A DNA stretch of 64,000 bases, from NCBI RefSeq assembly GCF_023896955.1, contig NZ_JAMHIW010000002.1, forward strand, positions 720,048 to 784,047, written 5' to 3'. Position numbers and translations under genes: made by a program. Of this stretch, positions 16,786 through 24,146 are shown in pieces. The stretch is from Micromonospora sp. RHAY321. GTDB taxonomy: Bacteria > Actinomycetota > Actinomycetes > Mycobacteriales > Micromonosporaceae. Every line of letters starts with the position of its first letter. The first letter of the stretch is position 1. The notes beneath the pieces were generated by a model, which was given only the letters and a program-made list of their open reading frames with translations, was not told the origin of the DNA and made no database searches.

Positions 16786-17940
16786 GTGATCGTCTGGGAT
16801 CTCGTCGTCGTCGGCGCCGGCCCCGCCGGGCTCTCCGCGGCGCACGTCGCCGCCCGCGCCGGCCTCCGCACCCTCGTCGTCGAGCGCGCCGCGCATCCGC
16901 GGTACAAGACCTGCGGCGGTGGCCTGATCGGCACCTCGTTGGCGGCCGTGCGGGACCGGATCGAGGTGCCCGCCAACGACCGGGTGGACCGGGTGACGTT
17001 CACCCGCGACGGCCGCCGGGAGTTCACCCGCCGGCACGACAGTCCGGTGCTGACCATGGTGCGCCGCGAGGAGTTCGACGACCGGCTCCGCGCGGCGGCG
17101 GTCGCCGCGGGCGCGCAGCTGCGGGAGCGGGTCGCGGTCCGCGCGATCGAGCAGGACCCCGAGGTGGTACGTCTGCGGCTGGCCGACGGTACGACGATCG
17201 CGGCTCGCACGGTGGTCGGTGCGGACGGCTCGTCCGGGGTGACCGCACGGCACGTGGGGGTCCGGTACCGGCAGGTGGACCTGGGGTTGGAGCTGGAGGT
17301 GCCGGTGCCGCCCGACGAGCAGGAACGCTGGCGGGGGCGGCTGCTGCTGGACTGGGGTGCGATGCCGGGCTCGTACGGGTGGGTCTTTCCCAAGGGCGAC
17401 AGGCTGACGGTCGGTGTGATCGCGGGCCGGGGCGCGGGGGAGGGGACCAGGGACTACCTGCGGCGGTTCGTCGACCGGTTGGGTCTGACCGGGCTGCCCG
17501 CGGAGCACGACTCGGGTCACCTGACGCGCTGCCGTGACGAGGATTCGCCGTTACGGAATGGCCGGGTGCTGGTCGTGGGGGACGCGGCCGGGCTGCTGGA
17601 GCCGTGGAGCCGGGAGGGTATCAGCTACGCGCTGCGCTCCGGCGAGCTGGCCGGAGCGGCGGTCGCCGACGGTGACCTAGCCTGGTACGAGAGGGCGGTG
17701 GCCGAGCGGCTGGTGCCGTCGATGCGGGCGGGGTTCCGGCTGCTCGACCTGTTCGTTCGCCGCCCGGAGGTGTTCCACGCCCTGCTGGCGACCCCGCAGG
17801 GCTGGCGGATGTTCGTCCAGTTCTGCCAGGGCCGGGCGAGCTTCGACGAGATGATGCGACGCCGGCCGATCCGCGCGGCGCTCGCGGTGCTGGAGCGACT
17901 GCCGAGCCCTCGTCGCCAGGCCGCCCCGACCCTGCCGTGA
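16786..17940 (+). CDS. Geranylgeranyl reductase-like FAD-dependent oxidoreductase
   Basis: 384-residue flavoprotein. The FAD-binding Rossmann motif is VVGAGPAGLSAAHVAARAG near the N-terminus, and the second FAD site is VLVVGDAAGLLEPWSREGISYAL near residue 268. The segment RYKTCGGGLIG matches the cysteine-containing loop of the geranylgeranyl reductase family, which reduces isoprenoid chains of menaquinone or lipids. The exact substrate is unknown. A TAGGCT -10-like element at 16774-16779 lies 6 bases before the GTG and there is no Shine-Dalgarno sequence, so the mRNA may be leaderless. Confidence 0.85.
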   Translation: MIVWDLVVVGAGPAGLSAAHVAARAGLRTLVVERAAHPRYKTCGGGLIGTSLAAVRDRIEVPANDRVDRVTFTRDGRREFTRRHDSPVLTMVRREEFDDRLRAAAVAAGAQLRERVAVRAIEQDPEVVRLRLADGTTIAARTVVGADGSSGVTARHVGVRYRQVDLGLELEVPVPPDEQERWRGRLLLDWGAMPGSYGWVFPKGDRLTVGVIAGRGAGEGTRDYLRRFVDRLGLTGLPAEHDSGHLTRCRDEDSPLRNGRVLVVGDAAGLLEPWSREGISYALRSGELAGAAVADGDLAWYERAVAERLVPSMRAGFRLLDLFVRRPEVFHALLATPQGWRMFVQFCQGRASFDEMMRRRPIRAALAVLERLPSPRRQAAPTLP

Positions 17941-17967
17941 CCTGCCGGTCCTCGCCATTCACCCAGG

Positions 17968-17977
17968 ATCCTAGGAT
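17968..17977. promoter_or_regulatory. ATCCTAGGAT palindrome overlapping possible -10
   Basis: Perfect 10-base palindrome, extended as GGATCCTAGGATGCC, between the flavoprotein and the 18091 gene. TAGGAT at 17972-17977 could be the -10 of that gene, so a dimeric repressor here would block it. A related sequence is at 40059-40073. Confidence 0.4.
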
Positions 17978-18090
17978 GCCTTACGGGTTGTGACCCCGCC
18001 GCCCGAACGTCGGACCGAATCGCGCCGACCGGACCGGTGGCGCCAGGCGCCCAGATCGCCGGACAATGACGGGGGAGCAGGGGGGTGCAC

Positions 18091-18270
18091 ATGGCCGAGC
18101 AGCCGTTCACCGATGACGAGTACGAGTTCCTGCGCCACATCCGGTTCGGGGAGTTGCCGCCCGCCGTCCGCCCCGACGAGCGGGTCGAGCTGACCGAGAG
18201 CGAAGCACGGCGTGACCAGCCCGACCCGTTGGACGACCCGGTTCACTGGAACCTGCGCCACGCCGGCTGA
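18091..18270 (+). CDS. Small hypothetical protein
   Basis: 59-residue acidic protein beginning MAEQPFTDDEYEFLRHI. The ATG at 18091 was chosen over GTG 18085; GGGGGAGCAGGGGG lies upstream as a possible ribosome-binding site. The regular pattern of Asp, Glu and aromatic residues and the clean terminator directly after it support a real gene, but no family or function is recognised. Confidence 0.6.
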   Translation: MAEQPFTDDEYEFLRHIRFGELPPAVRPDERVELTESEARRDQPDPLDDPVHWNLRHAG

Positions 18271-18280
18271 GAACGCGAAA

Positions 18281-18310
18281 CGGGCCGCGGGTGTCGCCAC
18301 CCGCGGCCCG
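18281..18310. terminator. Bidirectional 13-bp terminator
   Basis: Perfect stem 18281-18293/18298-18310 with loop TCGC between two convergent genes, the small protein and the 5'-nucleotidase. Confidence 0.85.
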
Positions 18311-18330
18311 CCGCGACACGAACCCGCCGG

Positions 18331-20124
18331 TCAGAAGACCGGCACGCCCTCGCGTACCAGCCGCCAGTTGGGCTGGAAGAAGTCGGCCGGGTCGATCGTG
18401 CCCCTGGCCTGCGCCCAGTCGATGAGCAGTTGGCGGATCTCCTGCTGCGCGTTGTAGACCTGGGTCTTCACGATGCCGGGGAAGTTGCCGCCACCGCTGC
18501 GCCGGTAGTTGTTCACCGCCATGACGAACTGCGCCTCGTCCGGCACCGGCGTGTCCGTGCCGGGCAGCACCAGCCGGGTGATCCGCTGGCCCACCGGCTT
18601 GGAGATGTCGATGTCGTAGTCCAGGCCGGAGATTACGTCGTAGTTGTAGTCCGGCACCGTCGGCGAGTCGCTGATCTGCTCGGGGTCGACGGGGGCGCCC
18701 GGCGCGAACGTCCGGAAGTACTTCGCCGAGTACTCCAGGTACGCGCGCACCTCGGCGCCGCTGAGCACGACCGCCTCGAGGGTGTTGTCGAAGACGTACA
18801 GCCCGGCGACGTCGCGGATCTTCACGTCACCGGCCGGGAAGACCGCCGTGCGGCTGAACGGCGACGCCTGCGACAGCACCGGCAGGTTGGCGTACGGCGT
18901 GCCGGCCAGCGCCGTGCTGACCGCCTCGGCCTGCACGTGGTTGATGAAGTCCAGGATCGGGGTGTCCTTGTACCGCGACTCGACGGTGGACATCTCGACC
19001 GTGGCCTGTGCCACGACCTGGTTGACGTACGCCACGGTCTTCTGGTGCTGGGCCCGCACCGCGGCGAGCACCTTCGGGTCCTCCACCACCGTGTTGGTGT
19101 TCAGCATGGTGGCGGCCTTCTTGGTGATCGTCCACCGGCCGTGCTCGCGGGCGAGGGTGAAGTCCATCCGGGTGAGCCGTTGACCCCACTTCGATGGCTC
19201 GGAGAGCAGCACCTGCGCGCCGGTCTGCTCGTTGGTGACGAACTTCTCGACCACCTCGTTGTGCGCGTGACCGAAGAGGATCGCGTCGATCCCCGGCACC
19301 TGCTGGGCGATCAGCGCCGTGGGGTTCTCGTTGGGCAGCTCCGGGCCGTAGCTGGAGGTGCCGCTGTCGCCGCCGTGCGCGGAGATCAGCACGATGTCCG
19401 CGCCCCGGGCCCGCATGATCGGCACGTACTTCGCCGCCGTGGCGATCATGTCGTCGAACCGCAGCTTGCCCTCGACGTTGCCCTTGTCCCAGATCGCCAC
19501 GCCGGGGTTGGTCAGGCCGAGGATGCCGACCCGCAGGGTCGGTGCGGCGAAACCGAGGGAGACCTTCTTGATGACGTACGGCAGGAAGGCCGGCTTGCCG
19601 GTCTTCGCGTTGACGGCGTTCGCGGCGAGGGCCGGGAAGCCGAGCTGGCGGATCCACAGGTCCAGCAGCGGCAGGCCGTAGTTGAATTCGTGGTTGCCCA
19701 GCGTCACCGCGTCGTAGTCGATGACGTTCATGGCCCGGGCCATCGGGTGCTTCTCCCCGGTGGCCGTGATCGGCTCCTGCTTGGCGTAGTACGTGGCGAG
19801 CGGCGTGCCCTGGATGGTGTCGCCGGCGTCCAGCACCAGCGTCGCCTTGCCGCGCCGCTCCCGCCGGATCTGGTTGATGAGGGTGGCCAGCTTCGCCACG
19901 CCGATGTCGTTGTGCTTGCTGTCGTCGTACTCGGCGTCGCGGTAGTAGTCCCAGTTGTAGACGTTGCCGTGGGTGTCCGACGTGCCCAGGAGGGTGAGGT
20001 CCCAGGTGCGTGACCGGGCCGCGTCGGCCGCCTGCGCGGGCGCGGCGGCGATCAGCGGGGCGGTCGCCGCCGCGGCCGCGGCGGCGAGCACCTGGCGACG
20101 CGACGGGCCGGAGGGAGAGGTCAT
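18331..20124 (-). CDS. Secreted bifunctional metallophosphatase/5'-nucleotidase
   Basis: 597-residue exported enzyme that hydrolyses nucleotides or cyclic nucleotides outside the cell. A twin-arginine-type signal (SRRQVLAAAAAAATAPLIA) covers residues about 8-30. The metal-binding calcineurin-like motifs are GTSDTHGN, LDAGDTIQG, LGNHEFNYG, SAHGGDSG and FGHAHNE. The C-terminal 5'-nucleotidase domain runs from about residue 330, with substrate-loop features such as YVFDNTLEAVVLSG and VNNYRRSGGGNFPG. No cell-wall anchor is seen. GGAAAGG precedes the ATG at 20124. Confidence 0.92.
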   Translation of the reverse strand: MTSPSGPSRRQVLAAAAAAATAPLIAAAPAQAADAARSRTWDLTLLGTSDTHGNVYNWDYYRDAEYDDSKHNDIGVAKLATLINQIRRERRGKATLVLDAGDTIQGTPLATYYAKQEPITATGEKHPMARAMNVIDYDAVTLGNHEFNYGLPLLDLWIRQLGFPALAANAVNAKTGKPAFLPYVIKKVSLGFAAPTLRVGILGLTNPGVAIWDKGNVEGKLRFDDMIATAAKYVPIMRARGADIVLISAHGGDSGTSSYGPELPNENPTALIAQQVPGIDAILFGHAHNEVVEKFVTNEQTGAQVLLSEPSKWGQRLTRMDFTLAREHGRWTITKKAATMLNTNTVVEDPKVLAAVRAQHQKTVAYVNQVVAQATVEMSTVESRYKDTPILDFINHVQAEAVSTALAGTPYANLPVLSQASPFSRTAVFPAGDVKIRDVAGLYVFDNTLEAVVLSGAEVRAYLEYSAKYFRTFAPGAPVDPEQISDSPTVPDYNYDVISGLDYDIDISKPVGQRITRLVLPGTDTPVPDEAQFVMAVNNYRRSGGGNFPGIVKTQVYNAQQEIRQLLIDWAQARGTIDPADFFQPNWRLVREGVPVF

Positions 20125-20303
20125 GACGTGCCTTTCCATGGGGGTGGACGCGCCTCGTGGGCGACTCGCGCACCATAACCAGCAGCAGTCACCGCCGCCA
20201 CGCCAGCCCCGCCGTTCCCTGCGGTTTCCTCCCGGCGGCGTGGGGTAGGGCCGACAGGGACGATGTTCGCGGGACGACACCCGCGCTGCGCGAGGAGATG
20301 TCG

Positions 20304-21881
20304 GTGAGTGAGGACCAGCACACCCAGCAGGACCCGACCAGCCAGTACGGCCAGCAGTCCGGCCAGCCCGGCCAGCAGCAGTCCCCACCCGGGTCGACCG
20401 GTGACATGACGCCGAAGCCGGACCACGGCGAGGAGTCGTACCGGGGCAGCGGAAAGCTCGACGGCAGGCGGGCGCTCATCACCGGCGGTGACTCGGGGAT
20501 CGGTCGGGCCGTCGCGATCGCGTTCGCTCGCGAGGGCGCCGACGTGCTCATCTCGTACCTGGGCGAGGAGGAGGACGCCGACGCCCGCGAGACCATCCGC
20601 CTGGTGGAGGACGCCGGCCGGCGGGGCATCGCGGTACGCGGTGACATCACCGACGAGGCGCACTGCCAGGAACTGGTCGACCGGGCGGTGCGCGACCTGG
20701 GCGGCATCGACATCCTGGTCAACAACGCGGCGTACCAGATGTCGCAGGACAAGGGCATCCTGGGGATCAGCACCGAGCAGTTCGACCGCGTGCTCAAGAC
20801 CAACCTCTACGCGATGTTCTGGCTCTGCAAGGCCGCCATCCCACACCTGGGCGAAGGCGCGGCGATCATCAACACGGCGTCGATCCAGGCGTTCGACCCG
20901 TCGCCGCAGTTGCTGGACTACGCCACCACCAAGGCGGGGATCGCCAACTTCACCAAGGCCCTCGCCGCCGACCTGGCCGAGAAGGGCATCCGCGTCAACG
21001 CGGTGGCGCCGGGCCCGGTCTGGACGCCGCTGATCCCGGCCACGATGCCGAGGGAGAAGGTGGAGCAGTTCGGCACCGACACCCCGGAGGGTCGCCCCGG
21101 CCAGCCGGCGGAGCTGGCCCCGGCGTACGTCTTCTTCGCCTCTCAGGAGTCCAGCTACGTCACGGGCGAGATCCTGGGCGTCACCGGCGGTACGGCTCGT
21201 TTCTCCCGCGGGCTCGTTGCCGTGTCCGCGTCAGCGCGGCCAGGCGGCGAAGCGTTGCCGGACGCGCCTGACGTCGCCGGGATTCAGGCCGTAGCGCCCG
21301 AAACGCTGGTCGGACAGCCGGTCCAGGTAACGCCCGGCGGCCCGCACGTCCGCCGGATCCAACGCCGGGTCGACCTGCCGGGCCAGCACCAGCAGCTCGG
21401 TCACGTCGTAGTGCTCCAGGGCCGCCGCAACGTCGATGAAGTCACGGACCTCCCGTCGGTTGACCAACGCCGCGATCTTGTTGGCGACCAGGTCGCGGAC
21501 GTCCATCACCGGGCCGAGGTCCATCACCACCGGGCTCTGCTGACGGTCGAGCCGGGCCAGACTGAGCCGGATCTGCCGCCCGTCGCGGCTCACCACGAAG
21601 TCCTTCATGTCCCGGCCGTACCCGTCGAACAGGTCGGCGAGATCACTGTCCGGGTCGGCGTCGGTGACCACGTACCCGGCCCGCTCCAACGCCGCGCGCA
21701 CCCCGGCCGAGGCCGCCGCAGCGGCGCCCTCCACGTCGGCGAAGAGGTCCACGTCCTCCGTGGGACGGGCCACCAGGCCGTGCGCCGCCCAGGCCACACC
21801 CCCGCCCAGCACGAACCGGTACGGCCCGGCCGCGGCCAACGCCACCCGGGCCACCTCGCGGTAGAAGTCGTGCAGGTGTGA
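20304..21881 (+). CDS. SDR family oxidoreductase with abnormal stop-less 3' end
   Basis: Short-chain dehydrogenase of the YhxC/YhdF type. The 50-residue N-terminal extension is Gln/Pro/Gly-rich. The NAD(P) site is TGGDSGIG near residue 58, followed by NNAA, the catalytic Ser in INTASIQ and YATTK. The family normally ends a few residues after GVTGG, here at about base 21192. The frame instead runs on to 21881, antisense through most of the convergent nucleotidyltransferase gene, giving 525 codons. The natural stop and terminator seem lost. GAGGAG at 20292-20297 supports the GTG at 20304. The last 230 residues are probably not a functional domain. Confidence 0.8.
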   Translation: MSEDQHTQQDPTSQYGQQSGQPGQQQSPPGSTGDMTPKPDHGEESYRGSGKLDGRRALITGGDSGIGRAVAIAFAREGADVLISYLGEEEDADARETIRLVEDAGRRGIAVRGDITDEAHCQELVDRAVRDLGGIDILVNNAAYQMSQDKGILGISTEQFDRVLKTNLYAMFWLCKAAIPHLGEGAAIINTASIQAFDPSPQLLDYATTKAGIANFTKALAADLAEKGIRVNAVAPGPVWTPLIPATMPREKVEQFGTDTPEGRPGQPAELAPAYVFFASQESSYVTGEILGVTGGTARFSRGLVAVSASARPGGEALPDAPDVAGIQAVAPETLVGQPVQVTPGGPHVRRIQRRVDLPGQHQQLGHVVVLQGRRNVDEVTDLPSVDQRRDLVGDQVADVHHRAEVHHHRALLTVEPGQTEPDLPPVAAHHEVLHVPAVPVEQVGEITVRVGVGDHVPGPLQRRAHPGRGRRSGALHVGEEVHVLRGTGHQAVRRPGHTPAQHEPVRPGRGQRHPGHLAVEVVQV

Positions 21882-21890
21882 GGACGTCAC
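21231..21890 (-). CDS. Nucleotidyltransferase (AbiEii/MNT-like)
   Basis: 219-residue protein with a minimal nucleotidyltransferase core: FVLGGGVAWAAHGLVARPTEDVDLF gives the GG...and DxD-type acidic pair, shown here as EDVDLF. LVANKIAALVNRREVRDFIDVAAAL resembles the helical part of AbiEii-type toxins. The start GTG at 21890 overlaps the stop of 21887-22267 by four bases, as in a toxin-antitoxin pair. Toxicity is an inference. The coding strand is covered on the opposite side by the run-on SDR frame; this gene has the family motifs, so it is the real one. Confidence 0.75.
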   Translation of the reverse strand: MTSSHLHDFYREVARVALAAAGPYRFVLGGGVAWAAHGLVARPTEDVDLFADVEGAAAAASAGVRAALERAGYVVTDADPDSDLADLFDGYGRDMKDFVVSRDGRQIRLSLARLDRQQSPVVMDLGPVMDVRDLVANKIAALVNRREVRDFIDVAAALEHYDVTELLVLARQVDPALDPADVRAAGRYLDRLSDQRFGRYGLNPGDVRRVRQRFAAWPR

Positions 21891-22267
21891 GCCGCGCGCA
21901 GGCCGCGGTGCCGGCTCTCCCACGCCTGGCGTACGCCCCGGGGCAGGTTGAGCAGCCGCCACACCCGCCGCAGTGTCCGGCCGTGGATCAGCACGCGCAG
22001 GTCCTCGGCGCGGGTGGTCTCACGCAGAACGTTCTCGTACATCCAGAGGAGCTGGTCCGGGTCGCCGAGGTCGAAGGTGCGCTCGGCGTTCCACATCAGG
22101 CGTACCGGCAGTTCCACCACACCCCGGGTCGGGCCGCGCAGCTCGACGAGCGTGCGCGCCACCACGGCGGGGCGACCCGGGCGGGCCAGGAAGGCCACGC
22201 CGGTCGTGGTGGGGGAGACGGCCTGCATGGTGTCAGGGTAACGCCCGCTGGTGCTCGTGTCGCTCAC
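21887..22267 (-). CDS. Hypothetical protein coupled to nucleotidyltransferase
   Basis: 126-residue protein, first gene of a two-gene unit. GTG 22267 follows GGAAAGG at 22269-22275; the ATG at 22228 has no good site. The sequence (VAFLARPGRPAVVARTLVELRG...LRVLIHGRTLRRVWRLLNLP) shows no family I can name. By position it could be the antitoxin of the downstream nucleotidyltransferase, but no DNA-binding motif is obvious. Confidence 0.65.
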   Translation of the reverse strand: MSDTSTSGRYPDTMQAVSPTTTGVAFLARPGRPAVVARTLVELRGPTRGVVELPVRLMWNAERTFDLGDPDQLLWMYENVLRETTRAEDLRVLIHGRTLRRVWRLLNLPRGVRQAWESRHRGLRAA

Positions 22268-22358
22268 GCCTTTCCAGTCTGGGCCGAACGCGCACCCTCA
22301 GGTGGCGCTGCTGAGTGGGTGCGGTGGCGGTTTGTGTGCCGGGTGCGTGGGGGGTGGG

Positions 22359-22425
22359 GTGGGGCCGCCGTGCCCGGCTCCGGGCGGTCAGGCTTGATCC
22401 CTGCGCCGGGCACGGCGGGCCCCAC
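22359..22425. repeat. 67-base inverted repeat found only in copy 2
   Basis: Left arm 22359-22378 pairs with 22405-22425 (20 bp with one bulged G) around a 26-base centre. It directly follows the 39-base shared block and is absent at the matching point in copy 1. It may be a terminator or a small mobile hairpin. Confidence 0.5.
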
Positions 22426-22595
22426 CCGTCGGTGGTCGCCGTCCGTCCCGGCGCGGCAGGTTCACCCCGCACTATCCGTCCTGGTGTACGCGCCGAAAGG
22501 CGGCGCCTCCGTGCTTCGTCGGTGGTCCCCGTCAGTCCTGACACCTCCGCTGGGATGGTCAGGCCGGACCGGCAGGCGGTCGCTGTCATAGGGGT

Positions 22596-22756
22596 GATAC
22601 CTGTGAGGCATAAATATGCCTCTGAGGTATCTGGCGTCTTGTCGAGACCGGCCGGGTGTCGCCTCGTGGTGGGTGATCGACTCGTTGTCGGTGATGTCGT
22701 GGTGTCCTGGGGGGTGGGGATGCCCCGATGTCACGGATGCAGAGTGGATCACCACC
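22596..22756 (+). ncRNA. Candidate structured RNA / palindromic element, copy 2
   Basis: Same order as 13548-13706: a 36-base palindrome (22596-22631) with loop AAAT instead of AGAT, then GTGGTGGGTGATC-ACTC near 22666-22683 pairing with GAGT-GATCACCAC at 22742-22755. The outer part of the long stem is retained although inner bases differ from copy 1. Confidence 0.45.
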
Positions 22757-22880
22757 GCTGGGGCCGGTGTGACGCCGGAACGGTGGGGCGACCTGACCCG
22801 GGAGTGGCCTGTTGTCCGGTTCATGCCGCGTTGACGTGTGACCCGGTGCATCCGGGCGGCGGAATGGGGGCCGGTCGGGG

Positions 22881-23060
22881 GTCGTTACATACCCTGACGA
22901 TCGCAGCACCACGGCCCGCCGCCCCGACCCCCAGGGTTGGAATGCCAGGCCACCCCCGGTCGTTGCAGACCCCCTGAACGACGACCGCACCAGCACCCGC
23001 AGGACGGGGTGCCAGCGGATGGGCCACCCCCGGAATGACCCCGGCCCGGCGGTCGTTACA
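22881..23060 (+). repeat. Tandem hairpin repeats, copy 2
   Basis: Units start with GTCGTT at 22881, 22959 and 23052 (spacings 78 and 93). One unit fewer than in copy 1. The unit sequences match the first, second and last units there. Confidence 0.75.
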
Positions 23061-23208
23061 CACAGACCCGGCGCCACGAGCCCTCCGCCCGTGACCCGCC
23101 GTGAGACTTTCCCCCGTGTTTGAGAAGCGCCGGACGAGGTGCTTGCACCCCTATGCCGTTCCCCCGAGCGGTGATGAGGGTGTCTACCCCCGTGAAGGAG
23201 CTACCCCC

Positions 23209-23772
23209 ATGAACACGATCATCCGTAAGAGCATGCTGTCCGTTGCTGGTCTCGCGTTCGCCGGTGGTGTGTTCGCCGGCCCGATCGCCGCCCACGCCGC
23301 CACCCCGGTCGATGCGAAGCCGGTCGCGGTTGCCGTGCAGACCGCCAAGCCGAGCCCGCAGGGCGAGCAGTCCCGGATCACCCTGAACGACGAGCAGACC
23401 GCCAACGTGAAGGCGATCATCGCCGCGACGAAGAAGGCGGGCCTGCCCGAGCGGGCCGCGGTCATCTCGATCGCGACGAGCCTGCAGGAGTCGAAGCTGG
23501 AGAACCTGGGCCACCTCGGCGACCGCAACGACCACGACTCGCTGGGTTTGTTCCAGCAGCGACCGAGCTCGGGTTGGGGTACCCCGGAGCAGATCACCGA
23601 CCCCGACTACTCGACCACCGCGTTCCTGAAGGGTTTGAAGCAGGTCGACGGGTGGCAGGACATGCCACTGACCGACGCCGCGCAGACCGTGCAGGTATCG
23701 GCGTACCCGGATGCCTACGCCCAGTGGGAGCAGCAGGCCACCGACCTCGTCGCCCAGCACTGGAACAGCTGA
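23209..23772 (+). CDS. Secreted lysozyme/transglycosylase-like protein, paralogue 2
   Basis: 187-residue near-copy of the 14217-14774 product, with the same signal peptide (MNTIIRKSMLSVAGLAFAGG), QESKLENLGHLGD and GLFQQRPSSGWG. Differences cluster in the linker after the signal peptide (two extra residues, KPSPQG) and in a few surface positions such as GDRNDHD for GDMNDHD. It keeps the same leader, ribosome-binding site and terminator, so it is probably functional rather than decaying. Confidence 0.8.
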   Translation: MNTIIRKSMLSVAGLAFAGGVFAGPIAAHAATPVDAKPVAVAVQTAKPSPQGEQSRITLNDEQTANVKAIIAATKKAGLPERAAVISIATSLQESKLENLGHLGDRNDHDSLGLFQQRPSSGWGTPEQITDPDYSTTAFLKGLKQVDGWQDMPLTDAAQTVQVSAYPDAYAQWEQQATDLVAQHWNS

Positions 23773-23792
23773 CCCGCATAGAGCAATCTGAT

Positions 23793-23827
23793 CGCTGGCC
23801 GGCACCCGAGAGGGGTGTCGGCCAGCG
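23793..23827 (+). terminator. Terminator hairpin of paralogue 2
   Basis: Homologue of 14794-14830. CGCTGGCCGGCACCC pairs with GGGTGTCGGCCAGCG, with a single G-U-type pair. Confidence 0.75.
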
Positions 23828-24146
23828 GTGTGGGTCGTAGGCTGGATGTCGCGACCGCCGGTGGCCGGGGAATGATGCCGGGCCTGGGCTGGTTGTGGAC
23901 AGTGTCGGTGTGACTCAGTGTCCCCGGGCCTCACCTAATATCGCCTTCGCGGAATACCGTTCGGCTGGAGCCGCGTCGCGCCACTCGCCGAGAGGCGACC
24001 TGCACACCGACACCAGCGCCGCCCCCGGCCCACCGGCCGGGGGCGGCGCTGTCTGTGCCGGACGGTTCGGTGATCCCTCGGTTCGCGAAGCTGACTCGGT
24101 TGACCTATGTTCAGAGGGTCGCTCGCGTGGGAGGGGGTGTCGGGGG
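23828..24146. other. Leader/intergenic region before formate dehydrogenase operon
   Basis: 319 bases. A perfect 16-bp hairpin lies at 24015-24050, then TTGACC (about 24099) and the fdhA start. The hairpin could terminate a short transcript starting near 23930 (CACCTAATATCGC), or attenuate the operon. No tRNA, riboswitch or ORF could be supported in 23830-24010. Confidence 0.5.
24015..24050 (+). terminator. Perfect 16-bp hairpin upstream of fdhA
   Basis: AGCGCCGCCCCCGGCC (24015-24030) pairs fully with 24035-24050 around a 4-base loop. It lies 97 bases before the fdhA start with no gene directly upstream, so it may be an attenuator or the end of an unrecognised small RNA. Confidence 0.65.

Larger units (their letters stand above)
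22268..23208. other. Long noncoding leader region, copy 2
   Basis: About 940 bases without a convincing gene, matching 13281-14216 in blocks. It contains the 39-base block (22324-22362), a copy-specific 67-base inverted repeat (22359-22425), the palindrome/stem block (22596-22756) and hairpin repeat units (22881-23060). The segments between blocks differ from copy 1, so conservation is concentrated in the structured blocks. Confidence 0.7.

Noticed and set aside
18430..20013. Long plus-strand frame over the 5'-nucleotidase
   Set aside because: Shadow of the nucleotidase, which has all metal motifs on the minus strand.
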